Positions 7,759 to 16,875 of a stretch of 64,000 bases of DNA are shown one piece after another. The position numbers and the translations under genes were made by a program. Under the pieces are notes generated by a model. It worked only from the letters and a program-made list of their open reading frames with translations, ran no database searches and had not been told where the DNA came from. This DNA comes from Succinivibrio dextrinosolvens. GTDB taxonomy: Bacteria > Pseudomonadota > Gammaproteobacteria > Enterobacterales > Succinivibrionaceae. How positions within the stretch are numbered: the first letter of the stretch is position 1; each line of letters starts with the position of its first letter. The DNA is taken from the NCBI RefSeq assembly GCF_011065405.1, contig NZ_CP047056.1, forward strand, positions 3,308,747-3,372,746, read 5' to 3'.

Positions 7759-9474
7759 CTATTTTGGCTCTTTCTCTTCTTTTTTCTCTTCAATAACCTT
7801 TTCTGAAACGTTAAGAACTTCAAGCGCTTCATCCTGGGTCTTGCTGTCCTTGTCGTTCTTCTCCTCTGGACTTATCTCCATCATCAGACGATGCATGAAG
7901 CCAAGCATATCGTCGAAGAACTCTCGATTTACGTGTTCTGTAGCTTTGTACAGATCACCGCCCTTATAGGTAAAGGTAATTCCCGGAGCGTTGAGGTTAT
8001 AGAACGTTGAGATAGGCATTGGACATTCATCTTTTAAAGCCTTTAGAGCAACATCAATTCCAACAGGTCTGATAAAGCAGTTGTCATTGGCAGGGCACTC
8101 ATTTTCGATATTGATCTGATGGTCATGCTTTTTATTGAACTCTTCAACAGCCTTGTTGATTTTGATGAAGATTTCTCTGTCCAGAGCATTGTTACGTCTC
8201 AACTGCTGCTGAGGAATAAAGTCATTACCAAAGAAAATCACTACAGATGGTCTAGGAAGACGGGCCAGCTCATTGAGACGTTCGATGATATTCTTAAGAA
8301 TATCCTGAACTCCAAGCTCCTCATTGGCACACTTCTGAATCAGACCTTCAATGGCTGACTTAAGATTTCCTTTATAGTGAAGCGCTGCTCTGTAGAAAAA
8401 GTCTGCAAAGGACAGTACTTCTGCTTCCTTAACCGGAATAGTATGCTCTTCATCATTAATCTTGCAGTAAAGCAGTTCTCTCTCTTCCATAAGCAGAGCT
8501 GATTTTTCAATGGCACTGGCGGCTACCTGTTTCAGATTCTCAAGCAAATCGAGAATATTCAGGTTGATAAATGGGAAGGTGAAACTTAAATGAACAGCAT
8601 CCGGAGTATTTGGAGAACGGTTATTGTAAGTGTGCAGATAATTAAAGGTTGGGGCAATAGCTCTCTTGGATAAATCTTTGGTGATAACTGGATTGATCTC
8701 AATTTCATCAATAATCTTTGAGGCAATCAGGGTTGGAGAGAATCCCTTGTATGGTCTTTCAGTATCTGTACCTTCACCAAAGATGTAGAAGCCTGCTTCC
8801 ACCTTACCCATATTGGCAGTGTACACATTAATGGTGTCATCCGGAATTTCTGTGGATTCTGGTTTGAAGGAAATGCCTAAAGTCAGTTCAATATTCTGCT
8901 CATTAATAAGGGTATGAATATAAGGAAGACAGGTTCTTATTCCTTCATTGCCGTTCAGTGATTCACTGTTGCATACGAACAGCAGATTGATAGGAAGCTC
9001 CCACAGCCTTTCTGAGTAGTATTTCAGAAGGATCAGCATGCCTGCAATAGGAGCCTTGTTCTCAAAGGAACCTAGTCCGTAGATGTTATTCTCATTCTCA
9101 AGTTCAGCAAGCTGAGCTTCTGTCAGAGAGGAGTTTTTGAGTTTCTCCTTTAATTCGTCTGATTTGAAGGCAAATGTTTTTAAGGTACCGTAGACCTCAT
9201 TTGAGGAGGTATCGGTATTACATAAAACCACCAGAGTTTCTCTGGTAAGCTGATCTCGTCTTACAAAGGCTGTAAAGGAATGATTTTTCTGATCGTCATG
9301 AGTGATGTAGCTTAAATACTCTGGATTATTCTTGAAATAGGTGAATTCAGATACGGTATTGTATATGGTATGACTCATGATCTCATCACCAGAGGTTCTG
9401 GTGATGCTTGGAATGGCAATAAGCCATTTGAGGACAGCTAATGCCTCTTCGCTAAACTCTTTTTCAGTAAGCAC
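7759..9474 (-). CDS. RocB-like M20 family protein with lost metal site
   Basis: 571 residues with the layout of RocB (arginine utilisation) M20 zinc peptidases: an N-terminal catalytic-type domain with IPSITRTSGDE (21-31) and TDTSSNEVYGTL (87-98), and a long C-terminal part. The zinc and catalytic residues are changed by my alignment. His of the HxD motif is Asn86 (CNTDT), the bridging Asp of MDMKSG is Glu138 (FENKAP), the catalytic Glu of DEE appears as Ser170, and the late His is Tyr509 (GGDLYK). A Lys/Glu-rich tail of about 35 residues ends the protein. It is probably not a metallopeptidase; its role is unknown. It follows the M23 hydrolase gene by 40 nt in the same direction, so the two are likely co-transcribed. 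Confidence 0.7.
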   Translation of the reverse strand: MLTEKEFSEEALAVLKWLIAIPSITRTSGDEIMSHTIYNTVSEFTYFKNNPEYLSYITHDDQKNHSFTAFVRRDQLTRETLVVLCNTDTSSNEVYGTLKTFAFKSDELKEKLKNSSLTEAQLAELENENNIYGLGSFENKAPIAGMLILLKYYSERLWELPINLLFVCNSESLNGNEGIRTCLPYIHTLINEQNIELTLGISFKPESTEIPDDTINVYTANMGKVEAGFYIFGEGTDTERPYKGFSPTLIASKIIDEIEINPVITKDLSKRAIAPTFNYLHTYNNRSPNTPDAVHLSFTFPFINLNILDLLENLKQVAASAIEKSALLMEERELLYCKINDEEHTIPVKEAEVLSFADFFYRAALHYKGNLKSAIEGLIQKCANEELGVQDILKNIIERLNELARLPRPSVVIFFGNDFIPQQQLRRNNALDREIFIKINKAVEEFNKKHDHQINIENECPANDNCFIRPVGIDVALKALKDECPMPISTFYNLNAPGITFTYKGGDLYKATEHVNREFFDDMLGFMHRLMMEISPEEKNDKDSKTQDEALEVLNVSEKVIEEKKEEKEPK

Positions 9475-9514
9475 AGGTTATCCTTAGTTTATTTCTGTAT
9501 GTATATCTTCTAAG

Positions 9515-11392
9515 TTATTTCACTTCTGCTAATTTATTTTTATACAGCTCTGTCTTCAAGATGTAAACATTATTTTTAAATGCTTCTTTCAATCTTTGAG
9601 CTGTAGCAGGACTTCCGGAAGGAAGATCTACTTTCAGAGGGTCAACAGGACGTCCGTTGACATGAACCTCATAATGAAGATGTGCACCAGTGGAATTACC
9701 TGTATTTCCTGACTTGGCAATAATCTGTCCTATATGCACATGCTCTCCCTGCTGAACGTCAAACTTGGATAGGTGCATATAAACTGTTGAGTAACCGCCT
9801 TTGTGGTTGATAATAATCGAGTAACCGCCACCACGCATGTATTTTGCGTAGGTAACCACACCATCTGCCGGAGCATAGATAGGTGTACCGATATTAACCT
9901 TGAAATCAACACCGTAGTGAGGACGGATAACCTGTCTTATAGGATGAAAACGTCTCAGATTGAAAGGTGAACTTACCTTGATCTGTCCCATGATAGGGAA
10001 TCTTCTGAAAGCTCCTGTTGAAGGATTGTATCCGTTCTCCTCGTAGAAAATATGGTTCAGCTGATGACGGTATAAATTGATCTGACCGAACATCTTGGTA
10101 TTCATGGAAATTGCGGTCATACTTGAGCCCTGACCGATTCCATTGAAGAGAATTCTGAAAGAATCTCCTGCAGAAAGTTTATTGAAATTGATTCTGCCTA
10201 CATACTGATTTTTGATGGTAACAATTTCAGAACGGGTCAGACCGTAACGGGCAGCTGCCTTGTCAAAGCTCTCCTTTTCACCGATTGAACCGATGATTAG
10301 ACGAGGTCTGGTCTTACCCTTGTAGATAGATTTGGACTTTTCCTTTTCTGCGGCTGCCAGCAGGGCATCCTGTTTTTTCTGTGCGGCAAGCTGTTCACGC
10401 TTCAGACGTGCTTTTTCAAGCTCTTCCTTTTGTTTCTGTGACAGTAGAGCTTCCTGTTCAAGTCTCTTTTTATTACGCTCTTTTTCTGCCTCGATGAAGG
10501 ATGGCATCAGGGTGGCGCTGTCCATACCGCGGCTCTTTAAATCTGAGAACTGGGCAAAGCGGCGTTCACGGGCAACAGTGTAGGTGTTCTTTTCAATATC
10601 TCTAGAGAAGCGAACCTGTTTATTGCCGGATAGAGGAATGGCAATTTCCTGAACCGAGTTGTCCTCTGCAATCAGGAACTGAATCTTCTGACCTACAGAC
10701 AGATTCAGATCACTGTCTCTGGCAACAGCGGTAATCTTTTTAAGATCGTCATTGTTCAGATTCAGATAGGAGAAGATCTTAGAAAGAGAATCACCCTTGC
10801 GGATGGTCTGCTCATACCATTTGCCGTTGAAACCCTTTTCTGTTTCACTCTGGGCAATGGTTCCTGGAATTCTGTTAGGAGCCAGAATACTGCTGATATA
10901 TTTTTCTGACTGGGTTTTCTTGTCTGCAAGAATTTTTTCGCTGGAATTCTTTTCAATGTCAGTTGCTACGAACTTGACCCTCTGTTCTGGTTCTGCGGTG
11001 GCAGTAGCCTGAGCTGCTTCTCTTTCTTTTTTGATTTCAGCCTGACTGGCCTGAGCGATCAGAGCCTCGGTATTGATATCATCATCATAGTTTTCCTCAG
11101 ACCCTGCTGTTGAGGAGATTTCAACGTTGGCTTCGGCGATGACTTCGTTATTCTTCAGATATTCCTGCTCGTAAACTCGGTTCTGTTCCTCTCTGCCGGT
11201 GGAGAGAGCTGTAAAAGGGGAGGCACTTTCAGGAATGATGGAGCCGAAAGGTAGTGCTAAAAGAACAGATATAATCCCAACAGAGAAAATAGCGAAAATA
11301 TGCTTACCAGGAAGTGTGGTGGCACCTGTCTCTTTTTCTACTGCTATGTAATCTTCTGCTGCGGTTCTATTTGTTATTTTAACGTTTATCAT
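9515..11392 (-). CDS. M23 family murein endopeptidase (MepM-like)
   Basis: Envelope protein of 625 residues. A cytoplasmic N-terminus is followed by one membrane span (about residues 29-50), a long charged linker with a Lys/Glu/Ala-rich coiled-coil segment (about 305-350), a LysM/OapA-like region (YEQTIRKGDSLSKIF, near 190), and a C-terminal peptidase_M23 domain. The zinc ligands of the M23 domain are present (HYGVDF and HLHYEVH), as is the glycine-rich GTPIYAPADGVV. Such enzymes cut peptide cross-links in peptidoglycan to allow cell growth. It is longer than E. coli MepM (440 residues) because of the linker. It lies upstream of the RocB-like gene and diverges from the SHMT-like gene across a 523-bp gap. 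Confidence 0.85.
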   Translation of the reverse strand: MINVKITNRTAAEDYIAVEKETGATTLPGKHIFAIFSVGIISVLLALPFGSIIPESASPFTALSTGREEQNRVYEQEYLKNNEVIAEANVEISSTAGSEENYDDDINTEALIAQASQAEIKKEREAAQATATAEPEQRVKFVATDIEKNSSEKILADKKTQSEKYISSILAPNRIPGTIAQSETEKGFNGKWYEQTIRKGDSLSKIFSYLNLNNDDLKKITAVARDSDLNLSVGQKIQFLIAEDNSVQEIAIPLSGNKQVRFSRDIEKNTYTVARERRFAQFSDLKSRGMDSATLMPSFIEAEKERNKKRLEQEALLSQKQKEELEKARLKREQLAAQKKQDALLAAAEKEKSKSIYKGKTRPRLIIGSIGEKESFDKAAARYGLTRSEIVTIKNQYVGRINFNKLSAGDSFRILFNGIGQGSSMTAISMNTKMFGQINLYRHQLNHIFYEENGYNPSTGAFRRFPIMGQIKVSSPFNLRRFHPIRQVIRPHYGVDFKVNIGTPIYAPADGVVTYAKYMRGGGYSIIINHKGGYSTVYMHLSKFDVQQGEHVHIGQIIAKSGNTGNSTGAHLHYEVHVNGRPVDPLKVDLPSGSPATAQRLKEAFKNNVYILKTELYKNKLAEVK

Positions 11393-11655
11393 AATCAGTT
11401 TTATATATTAGCATACAAATGTAGAGTTATCCCTATTTACTAAGGACTTGTATGATCTCGCGCACCTTTATTTTGATTGAATCCGGGATTTTGTCTCTTT
11501 TTTATTTTTTTTTCTGCTTTTTGTTCTAATATCTTATAAAAATCTGCTGATCCCTTTATTTTAAAGGTGTTAATCGGTTACATACCTTTCATATTATTTT
11601 TGACGAGTAAACCTTAAAAAAGTTTTAACTTTTTGAATTTTTTGTTTAAATTCTT

Positions 11656-11685
11656 TTGACATAGATAACAAAAGCAGAATAAATT
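11656..11685 (+). promoter_or_regulatory. Candidate promoter in the 11393-11915 gap
   Basis: The 523-bp AT-rich gap between divergent genes holds TTGACA at 11656-11661 with TAAATT at 11680-11685 (18-bp spacer), facing the SHMT-like gene. An imperfect inverted repeat, ATGTCGT to GACGCAACAT, lies near 11736-11762. AGAGGGAAG at 11902-11910 is a good ribosome binding site for the start at 11916. I see no gene in the gap. Confidence 0.4.
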
Positions 11686-11915
11686 TTATTTTTTAATATC
11701 AGTATGTTGGACTTTCTCACAAAAAATACTAATACATGTCGTAAAATATTTTTGACGCAACATACATTGTGTTTCTTAGTTTTAAATTAACTATAAAGAT
11801 GAAACAGACTAAGCCGTTTTTTTATTTCTGATTTTTTTCAGAATTTTTAAATGCATGCATATAGATGTGGCGTTGCCTACCAAAAGATAAATATAAATAA
11901 TTAGAGGGAAGTTTT

Positions 11916-13157
11916 ATGAAGTCACTAAAAATTGTTAAAAGTTTCGATGACAGTCTGTATTCATATTTTGTTAAAGAGATTGAAAGACAGCATGTAACTT
12001 TATCATTCATTCCTGATGAAAACAGCACTTCACCTGTATGTGCTGCAATTATGGGAAGTGTACTTGTCAATTCCTCTAATTCAATCGTACTCGGCAAGGG
12101 CAATACACTAGAAACCCTGACCTGCGAAAGACTATGCGATGTTTTCGGTGCCGAGTTCGCGACAGTAAAAACCGTAACCATTGAGGCTGCATCAAGAGTT
12201 GTATTCAAGGCTCTGACTACCCGTGGTGATGTGGTTATGTCTCTGGATTTACGTAAGAAAGAACACTGTAACAGTGAGAATCTGGCTTTCCAGTTTGTAA
12301 ACTTTGGTATTGATCCTGAGACTCAGACCTTCGATATGAAGGAGATTGAGGCTATTGCCAAGAAAAACAAGCCAAAGCTGATTATTGTTTCTCCTGTTAA
12401 CTATCCTCTTTCAATTGATTTTGCCAAGTTTGCCAAGATTGCCAAGGAAGTTGGTGCCTATCTGTGGTGTGACCTTTCTCAGACTGCCGGTCTGACTGCT
12501 GCAGGTGTACTTCCAAGTCCAGTTAAATATGCTGACGTGGTTACTCTGTCAACTCACGGTGCTATGCAGGGCCCTCAGGCAGCTGCAATTCTGTGCAAGA
12601 AGGAACTTGCAACAGCTATTGTCCGCTCAGAGACCTTAGCCGGTCACCACGGCCTTATCACTCCTCAGCTTTCTGCCTTAGCAGCAAGACTGCATGAAAT
12701 GAAGACTGATGTATTCATTAACTACTGCAAGGATGTTGTCTCCAACGCCAAGGCTTTAGCCAAGGGCTTAGAGCAGGGGGGAATGAAGATTATCTGTAAC
12801 GGTACCAATTCTCATCTGGTAATTATTGATACCAGATTCTGTGCTATTGCCTCTAAGGGCGCACAGGAACTTTTAGCTGATATCGGTATCCATGTAAGAA
12901 TTGCCAATGTATTAACCTCCGATCCTAAGATCAGGTTTGATGCTGTAAGATTCTCAACCTTGCCAGCTACCACCCGCGGTATGAAACCAAAGCAGATGGA
13001 GCAGATCGGAGAGGCTATCGGTAAATTCCTGGCAAAACCTGATGAGGATAATTCAAAGACTCTGATGCATCTGGTTGCAACTATTACTGCAGGTCTTCCT
13101 GCACTGGACAGAAAGTATCTGGATAAGTCAGTTGCAGCTGTGATTACTGACGAATAG
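11916..13157 (+). CDS. SHMT-like protein lacking the PLP lysine
   Basis: 413 residues, clearly homologous to serine hydroxymethyltransferase (GlyA). It has LTCERLCDVFGAEFATVK (68-85), FAKFAKIAKEVGAYLWCDL (169-187), AAGVLPSPVKYADVVT (195-210) and a C-terminal RFSTLPATTRG. The Schiff-base lysine of the THKTLRGPRGG motif is Gly215 (STHGAMQGPQ), and the His of DMAHxAGL that stacks on PLP is Gln189 (DLSQTAGL). The glycine-rich PGGQGG loop reads GHHGLI. It therefore cannot act by the usual PLP chemistry; a regulatory or binding role is possible. The frame is intact, with a strong ribosome binding site and its own terminator. A genuine glyA would have to lie elsewhere. Confidence 0.82.
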   Translation: MKSLKIVKSFDDSLYSYFVKEIERQHVTLSFIPDENSTSPVCAAIMGSVLVNSSNSIVLGKGNTLETLTCERLCDVFGAEFATVKTVTIEAASRVVFKALTTRGDVVMSLDLRKKEHCNSENLAFQFVNFGIDPETQTFDMKEIEAIAKKNKPKLIIVSPVNYPLSIDFAKFAKIAKEVGAYLWCDLSQTAGLTAAGVLPSPVKYADVVTLSTHGAMQGPQAAAILCKKELATAIVRSETLAGHHGLITPQLSALAARLHEMKTDVFINYCKDVVSNAKALAKGLEQGGMKIICNGTNSHLVIIDTRFCAIASKGAQELLADIGIHVRIANVLTSDPKIRFDAVRFSTLPATTRGMKPKQMEQIGEAIGKFLAKPDEDNSKTLMHLVATITAGLPALDRKYLDKSVAAVITDE

Positions 13158-13186
13158 TCAGATTCAGTGAAGAGTATTTTTGTAAG

Positions 13187-13230
13187 AACGTGGCCTATGC
13201 TATCATAATGCCACGTTTTTTGTTTTTTGA
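13187..13230 (+). terminator. Intrinsic terminator between the SHMT-like gene and dusA
   Basis: The 8-bp stem AACGTGGC / GCCACGTT (13187-13194 / 13210-13217) is followed by TTTTTGTTTTTTG. The T-run ends only 7 nt before the dusA ATG, so dusA is either read through this hairpin or starts from a promoter inside the upstream region. Confidence 0.85.
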
Positions 13231-13236
13231 TTATGT

Positions 13237-14226
13237 ATGACTGAATTTGCAAAATTTACCGCTGCAGACAGATTTTCTGTAGCTCCGATGATTGATGTAA
13301 CCACTCCAACCTTTCGAAGAATAGCCAGGCTCTTTTCAAAAAAGGCAATGCTCTATACGGAAATGATTGCTGCTAATGCTATTGTCCACGGCAAGGAATA
13401 TCTTATAGAACATGATGCGGATACCATTAATCCCTGCACTCTGCAGTTAGGCGGTTCTGATCCGAAAGTACTCTCAGAGGCCTGCAGAATTGCCTCAAAG
13501 TTTAATTACAGTGCCATCAATCTTAATGCAGGCTGTCCTTCAGACAAGGTGCAGTCAGGTTCATTCGGTGCTATTCTGATGAAGACACCACAGGTGATTA
13601 CCGAGTGTCTTATGGCTATGCAGGAGGCCTCAGAGGTTCCTGTAACTGTAAAAACCAGAATCGGAGTTGATGATCTGGATGATTTTGAATATACAAAAAA
13701 GATAGTGGATTCAGTATATAAAACAGGCTGCAGACATATTATCCTTCATGCAAGAAAAGCCTGGCTTAACGGTCTGTCTCCTAAGGAGAACCGAACCATT
13801 CCGCCTCTGGATTATGAAAGAGTATTTGCTCTAAAAGAGTTTTTCCCTGATCTTGCCATTACCATAAATGGCGGAATCAAAACCATTGAGGAATGTAATG
13901 ATATGCTCTCAAAGGTTGAAGGTGTGATGCTTGGCAGAGCCTGTATGGATGATCCGTATATTCTCGCCTCAGTAGACAGCAGAATCTATAATGATGGTTC
14001 ACAGATATTATCTCGTGATGAATGCTTTAAAAAGGTTGTAGAATTCTCTGAGAAATATGTATCAGAAGGTAATCGTCTGCATCATCTGGGTAATCACATT
14101 ATTAATATGTTCAATGGCTGCAAGGGCGCCAGAAGATTCAGAAATTATCTCTCCTGTCATATGCATGAGCTAGGTGCCGGTCCTGAGGTTTTAGAGCAGG
14201 CATTTAACAAAATGAAAGAGGCTTAA
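13237..14226 (+). CDS. dusA: tRNA-dihydrouridine(20/20a) synthase DusA
   Basis: Flavoprotein that reduces uridine 20/20a in the tRNA D-loop using NADPH, 329 residues. The TIM-barrel FMN domain starts with RFSVAPMIDVTT and includes LYTEMI, CTLQLGGSDP and the catalytic Cys in NAGCPSDKVQSGSFGA. The stretches HARKAWLNGLSPKENR and INGGIKT are diagnostic for DusA rather than DusB or DusC. A helical tRNA-binding tail (FNGCKGARRFRNYLS) closes the protein. It is followed 10 nt later by the aldo/keto reductase gene, probably in one transcript. Confidence 0.95.
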   Translation: MTEFAKFTAADRFSVAPMIDVTTPTFRRIARLFSKKAMLYTEMIAANAIVHGKEYLIEHDADTINPCTLQLGGSDPKVLSEACRIASKFNYSAINLNAGCPSDKVQSGSFGAILMKTPQVITECLMAMQEASEVPVTVKTRIGVDDLDDFEYTKKIVDSVYKTGCRHIILHARKAWLNGLSPKENRTIPPLDYERVFALKEFFPDLAITINGGIKTIEECNDMLSKVEGVMLGRACMDDPYILASVDSRIYNDGSQILSRDECFKKVVEFSEKYVSEGNRLHHLGNHIINMFNGCKGARRFRNYLSCHMHELGAGPEVLEQAFNKMKEA

Positions 14227-14236
14227 GGAGTTTTTA

Positions 14237-15103
14237 ATGGAACTTACAATCAAGTCTACGGTTAATCTTAATAATGATGTAAAGATGCCTCTATTAGGTC
14301 TCAGAGCCTATAAAGTAAAAGGCGAGGATGCCTACAATGCTGTAAAGTGGGCCTTAGAGGCTGGTTACAGACTTATTGATACAGCCAGAATCTACTGTAA
14401 TGAAAAGGCTGTGGGCAGGGCAATCCGAGATTCAGGAATTCGTCGTGATGAGATTTTTGTTACCACCAAACTCTGGATCACTGATTTTGATAATCCACGT
14501 GCGGCTTTAAAGGCTTCCTTAGAGCGACTCGGACTTGATTATGTTGACCTTTATCTTATTCACTGGCCTAAAAAAGGCTATGAGCAGGCATACTTGGAGC
14601 TTGAAAATCTTCAGAAGGAAGGTCTGTGCAGATGTATCGGCGTTGCCAATTTCAAACCTCACCATATCGAGAGTCTGAAAGAACACGGTGCTACTGTTGT
14701 TCCTCAGGTTAATCAGACTGAAATCCATCCTCTCAATACCGAAGAAGAACTGTTAGGCTGGTGCCGCAAAAGAAAAATCTGCGTGGAAGCCTATTCTCCT
14801 TTAGGAAGTGAAGGCCGCCTGATCTTAGATGATCCAAGGCTTATCGGCATGAGAAACTATTATCATGCCTCAGCTTCACAGATTCTGCTGCGCTGGTGTA
14901 TCCAGAGAGGTATAGTAGCCATTCCAAAGGCTGTTATTCAGAGTAAGATTGAACAGAACTGTCAGCTTTACCATTTTGATATAACCAATTCAGATATCGA
15001 AACTATCTCGGATATGAACTGTAACGAAAGACGTAATTACGATCCTGACAAGATTGATTTACGTCCAATGTCAATGTATCCGAAGATTACTCCTGAGGAA
15101 TGA
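14237..15103 (+). CDS. Aldo/keto reductase
   Basis: NADPH-dependent aldo/keto reductase of the 2,5-diketo-gluconate reductase type, 288 residues. The catalytic tetrad is complete: Asp in LIDTARIY, Tyr in the same motif, Lys in TTKLW and His in LIHWP. The C-terminal cofactor region includes IPKAVIQSKIEQN. The active-site motif reads TARIYCNE where TAAIYGNE is usual. The substrate cannot be told from sequence. AAGGAG lies 7 nt before the start, overlapping the dusA stop region, so it is likely co-expressed with dusA. Confidence 0.88.
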   Translation: MELTIKSTVNLNNDVKMPLLGLRAYKVKGEDAYNAVKWALEAGYRLIDTARIYCNEKAVGRAIRDSGIRRDEIFVTTKLWITDFDNPRAALKASLERLGLDYVDLYLIHWPKKGYEQAYLELENLQKEGLCRCIGVANFKPHHIESLKEHGATVVPQVNQTEIHPLNTEEELLGWCRKRKICVEAYSPLGSEGRLILDDPRLIGMRNYYHASASQILLRWCIQRGIVAIPKAVIQSKIEQNCQLYHFDITNSDIETISDMNCNERRNYDPDKIDLRPMSMYPKITPEE

Positions 15104-15176
15104 GGCTGTTAAAGCCAATATTTATGCTCAGGTTTCACCTTTTTAATTTTTAATGACATAACATAACGGACTTAAA

Positions 15177-16685
15177 ATGAATCAGTACAAAGAAGATGTA
15201 GAAATCGATCTGGTCAGACTTTTCAAATATCTTTTATCCAAAAGCAGAATGCTGCTTTTAATTGGTCTTGTATTTGGTCTGGCCTCTCTTTCCTATAAAT
15301 ATTACGATGTTGAGTTGTCTGGCCGTTCCTTTGCAGATGAGCCTAATCTTGTCTCCTACGAGAAAAATGTAAAGCAGCCTAACGGAACCGTCAAGGCTGA
15401 AAAGCAGAAGGCAAGCTATAACCAGTTTTTATCTGAGATGGAAAGACGAGAGAAGAACAATGAGGTTCAGAAATCTCTGGCATCCTACGAGAAGGCAACC
15501 ATCAACTCAGAGATCAAGGTTCTTGAGAATGAACTTAAAGAGCAGCAGAAGTACATGGAGAACTCTGTTCTTTTAAATTCAGACAAGGTCTGTTTTGAAG
15601 CTGTCCATTATTACCTGGCTTCAGAAAAAGGTGTAAAAAATTCCATTAAGCTGCAGCCGGTTATCAAAAACAAATATGTTCCAGCTGTTCCTCAGGTTCA
15701 GCCTGCCAAAAAGTCAAAATCAGAGGTTAATGATGATGCTGAGATTATTAAGCTTGAGGATAAGGATTCTTCCTTAATCAGTTTTGCCAGAACCCTTTTA
15801 TATACTGACAAGTTTAAAAATGAATTTTCATCAGCTCTTGGTTTATCCGAGGATTCTTCTGATAAGCTGATTGAAGAGCTTGTAACCATAAATAAAATTG
15901 ATGACATATCTTTTTCTATTTCTCTAAAGGCTACTACCAGGGATGAGGTTCTAAAGCTTCAGAAAGTCTTAACTCAGTATGACAGTGAGCTTACTGCATT
16001 TTTAAAAAATGAATACGAAATTAACACTGATGAGATTTCCTTTGCCAAGGTAAAGCCTGCCTATGTTGAGTCTTTACGTGAGCATGAAAACCAGAAGCTT
16101 AACAGCCTTCTCATCAGAATCGAGAACAAAAAAGAGGAACTCAATGATGTACCTCTTGAACTTGAACCAGTTTCAAGCGTTGATCTGAATAAGCTTAAGC
16201 TCAAGAAATACGCAATTTTTGCCTTCGGTGGTCTGGCTGTAGGTCTGTTCATTGCTTTAGGTGCCTTTACCTGCGTCTATCTTTTTGATGGCAGACTTCA
16301 CGATCCTGAGAATCTGATGTTTGATGATCTCAAGACCCTGGCCTGTGTTCACGATTCTTCATACAGTAAAGCAAGTGCAGATGAAATACAGAAGCTGAAT
16401 GAATCTGTAGAGGTACTGTGCAAGGATAAAAAGAGCGTTACCTTGGTATCTACACTGAATGAGTCTGAGATCGTTAATGTTATCTCTGTAATTAAGGATG
16501 CTCTGGCTGCAAACGGTATAAGTGCCTTTACTATTGTTAAGCCACAGAATATGAAGTCTATTTCAGAGGCTGACGCTCTGATTCTGGCTGAAAAAATTGA
16601 CCGTTCTAAACTGGATGACGTTATCGGCGAGATTGTTCAGATTAAGAATATCAAAAAGGATATTCTAGGCATTGTGTTTGCGTAA
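15177..16685 (+). CDS. Wzz/tyrosine-kinase-adaptor-like membrane protein with degenerate kinase domain
   Basis: 502 residues with the layout of polysaccharide co-polymerases. A Wzz-type N-terminus (EIDLVRLFKYLLSK) precedes a first membrane span at about 24-42. A large periplasmic part rich in charged helices follows, and a second span lies near 344-365. After it comes a cytoplasmic domain resembling a BY-kinase (ADALILAEKIDRSKLDDV, then ILGIVF), but the Walker A GEGKS is absent; the equivalent stretch reads STLNESEIVNV. It may set glycan chain length or act as an adaptor. No glycosyltransferase or export genes lie next to it. It has its own hairpin terminator at 16749. Confidence 0.6.
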   Translation: MNQYKEDVEIDLVRLFKYLLSKSRMLLLIGLVFGLASLSYKYYDVELSGRSFADEPNLVSYEKNVKQPNGTVKAEKQKASYNQFLSEMERREKNNEVQKSLASYEKATINSEIKVLENELKEQQKYMENSVLLNSDKVCFEAVHYYLASEKGVKNSIKLQPVIKNKYVPAVPQVQPAKKSKSEVNDDAEIIKLEDKDSSLISFARTLLYTDKFKNEFSSALGLSEDSSDKLIEELVTINKIDDISFSISLKATTRDEVLKLQKVLTQYDSELTAFLKNEYEINTDEISFAKVKPAYVESLREHENQKLNSLLIRIENKKEELNDVPLELEPVSSVDLNKLKLKKYAIFAFGGLAVGLFIALGAFTCVYLFDGRLHDPENLMFDDLKTLACVHDSSYSKASADEIQKLNESVEVLCKDKKSVTLVSTLNESEIVNVISVIKDALAANGISAFTIVKPQNMKSISEADALILAEKIDRSKLDDVIGEIVQIKNIKKDILGIVFA

Positions 16686-16748
16686 TTGATTGTTTACTCG
16701 TTCAGAATCGTGACATAGTATTCTGTCTATTGCTTAATTCACATTTGT

Positions 16749-16780
16749 GAGCCTTGGTATAGCACCGAGGCTCTATTGTT
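16749..16780 (+). terminator. Terminator after the Wzz-like gene
   Basis: The 10-bp stem GAGCCTTGGT / ACCGAGGCTC (one wobble pair) with a 5-nt loop is followed by TATTGTTTT. Confidence 0.7.
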
Positions 16781-16875
16781 TTGGAGCTCTTACTTACATT
16801 TTCAGCGTTGAAATAGAAAGCAATGCAAATTTTGTTGTAATATACAATTAAAGTGAAAATTTTGAGAAGATTTAA

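Noticed and set aside
11822-12208. Minus-strand frame opposite the start of the SHMT-like gene
   Set aside because: Shadow of a well-supported gene; no motif.
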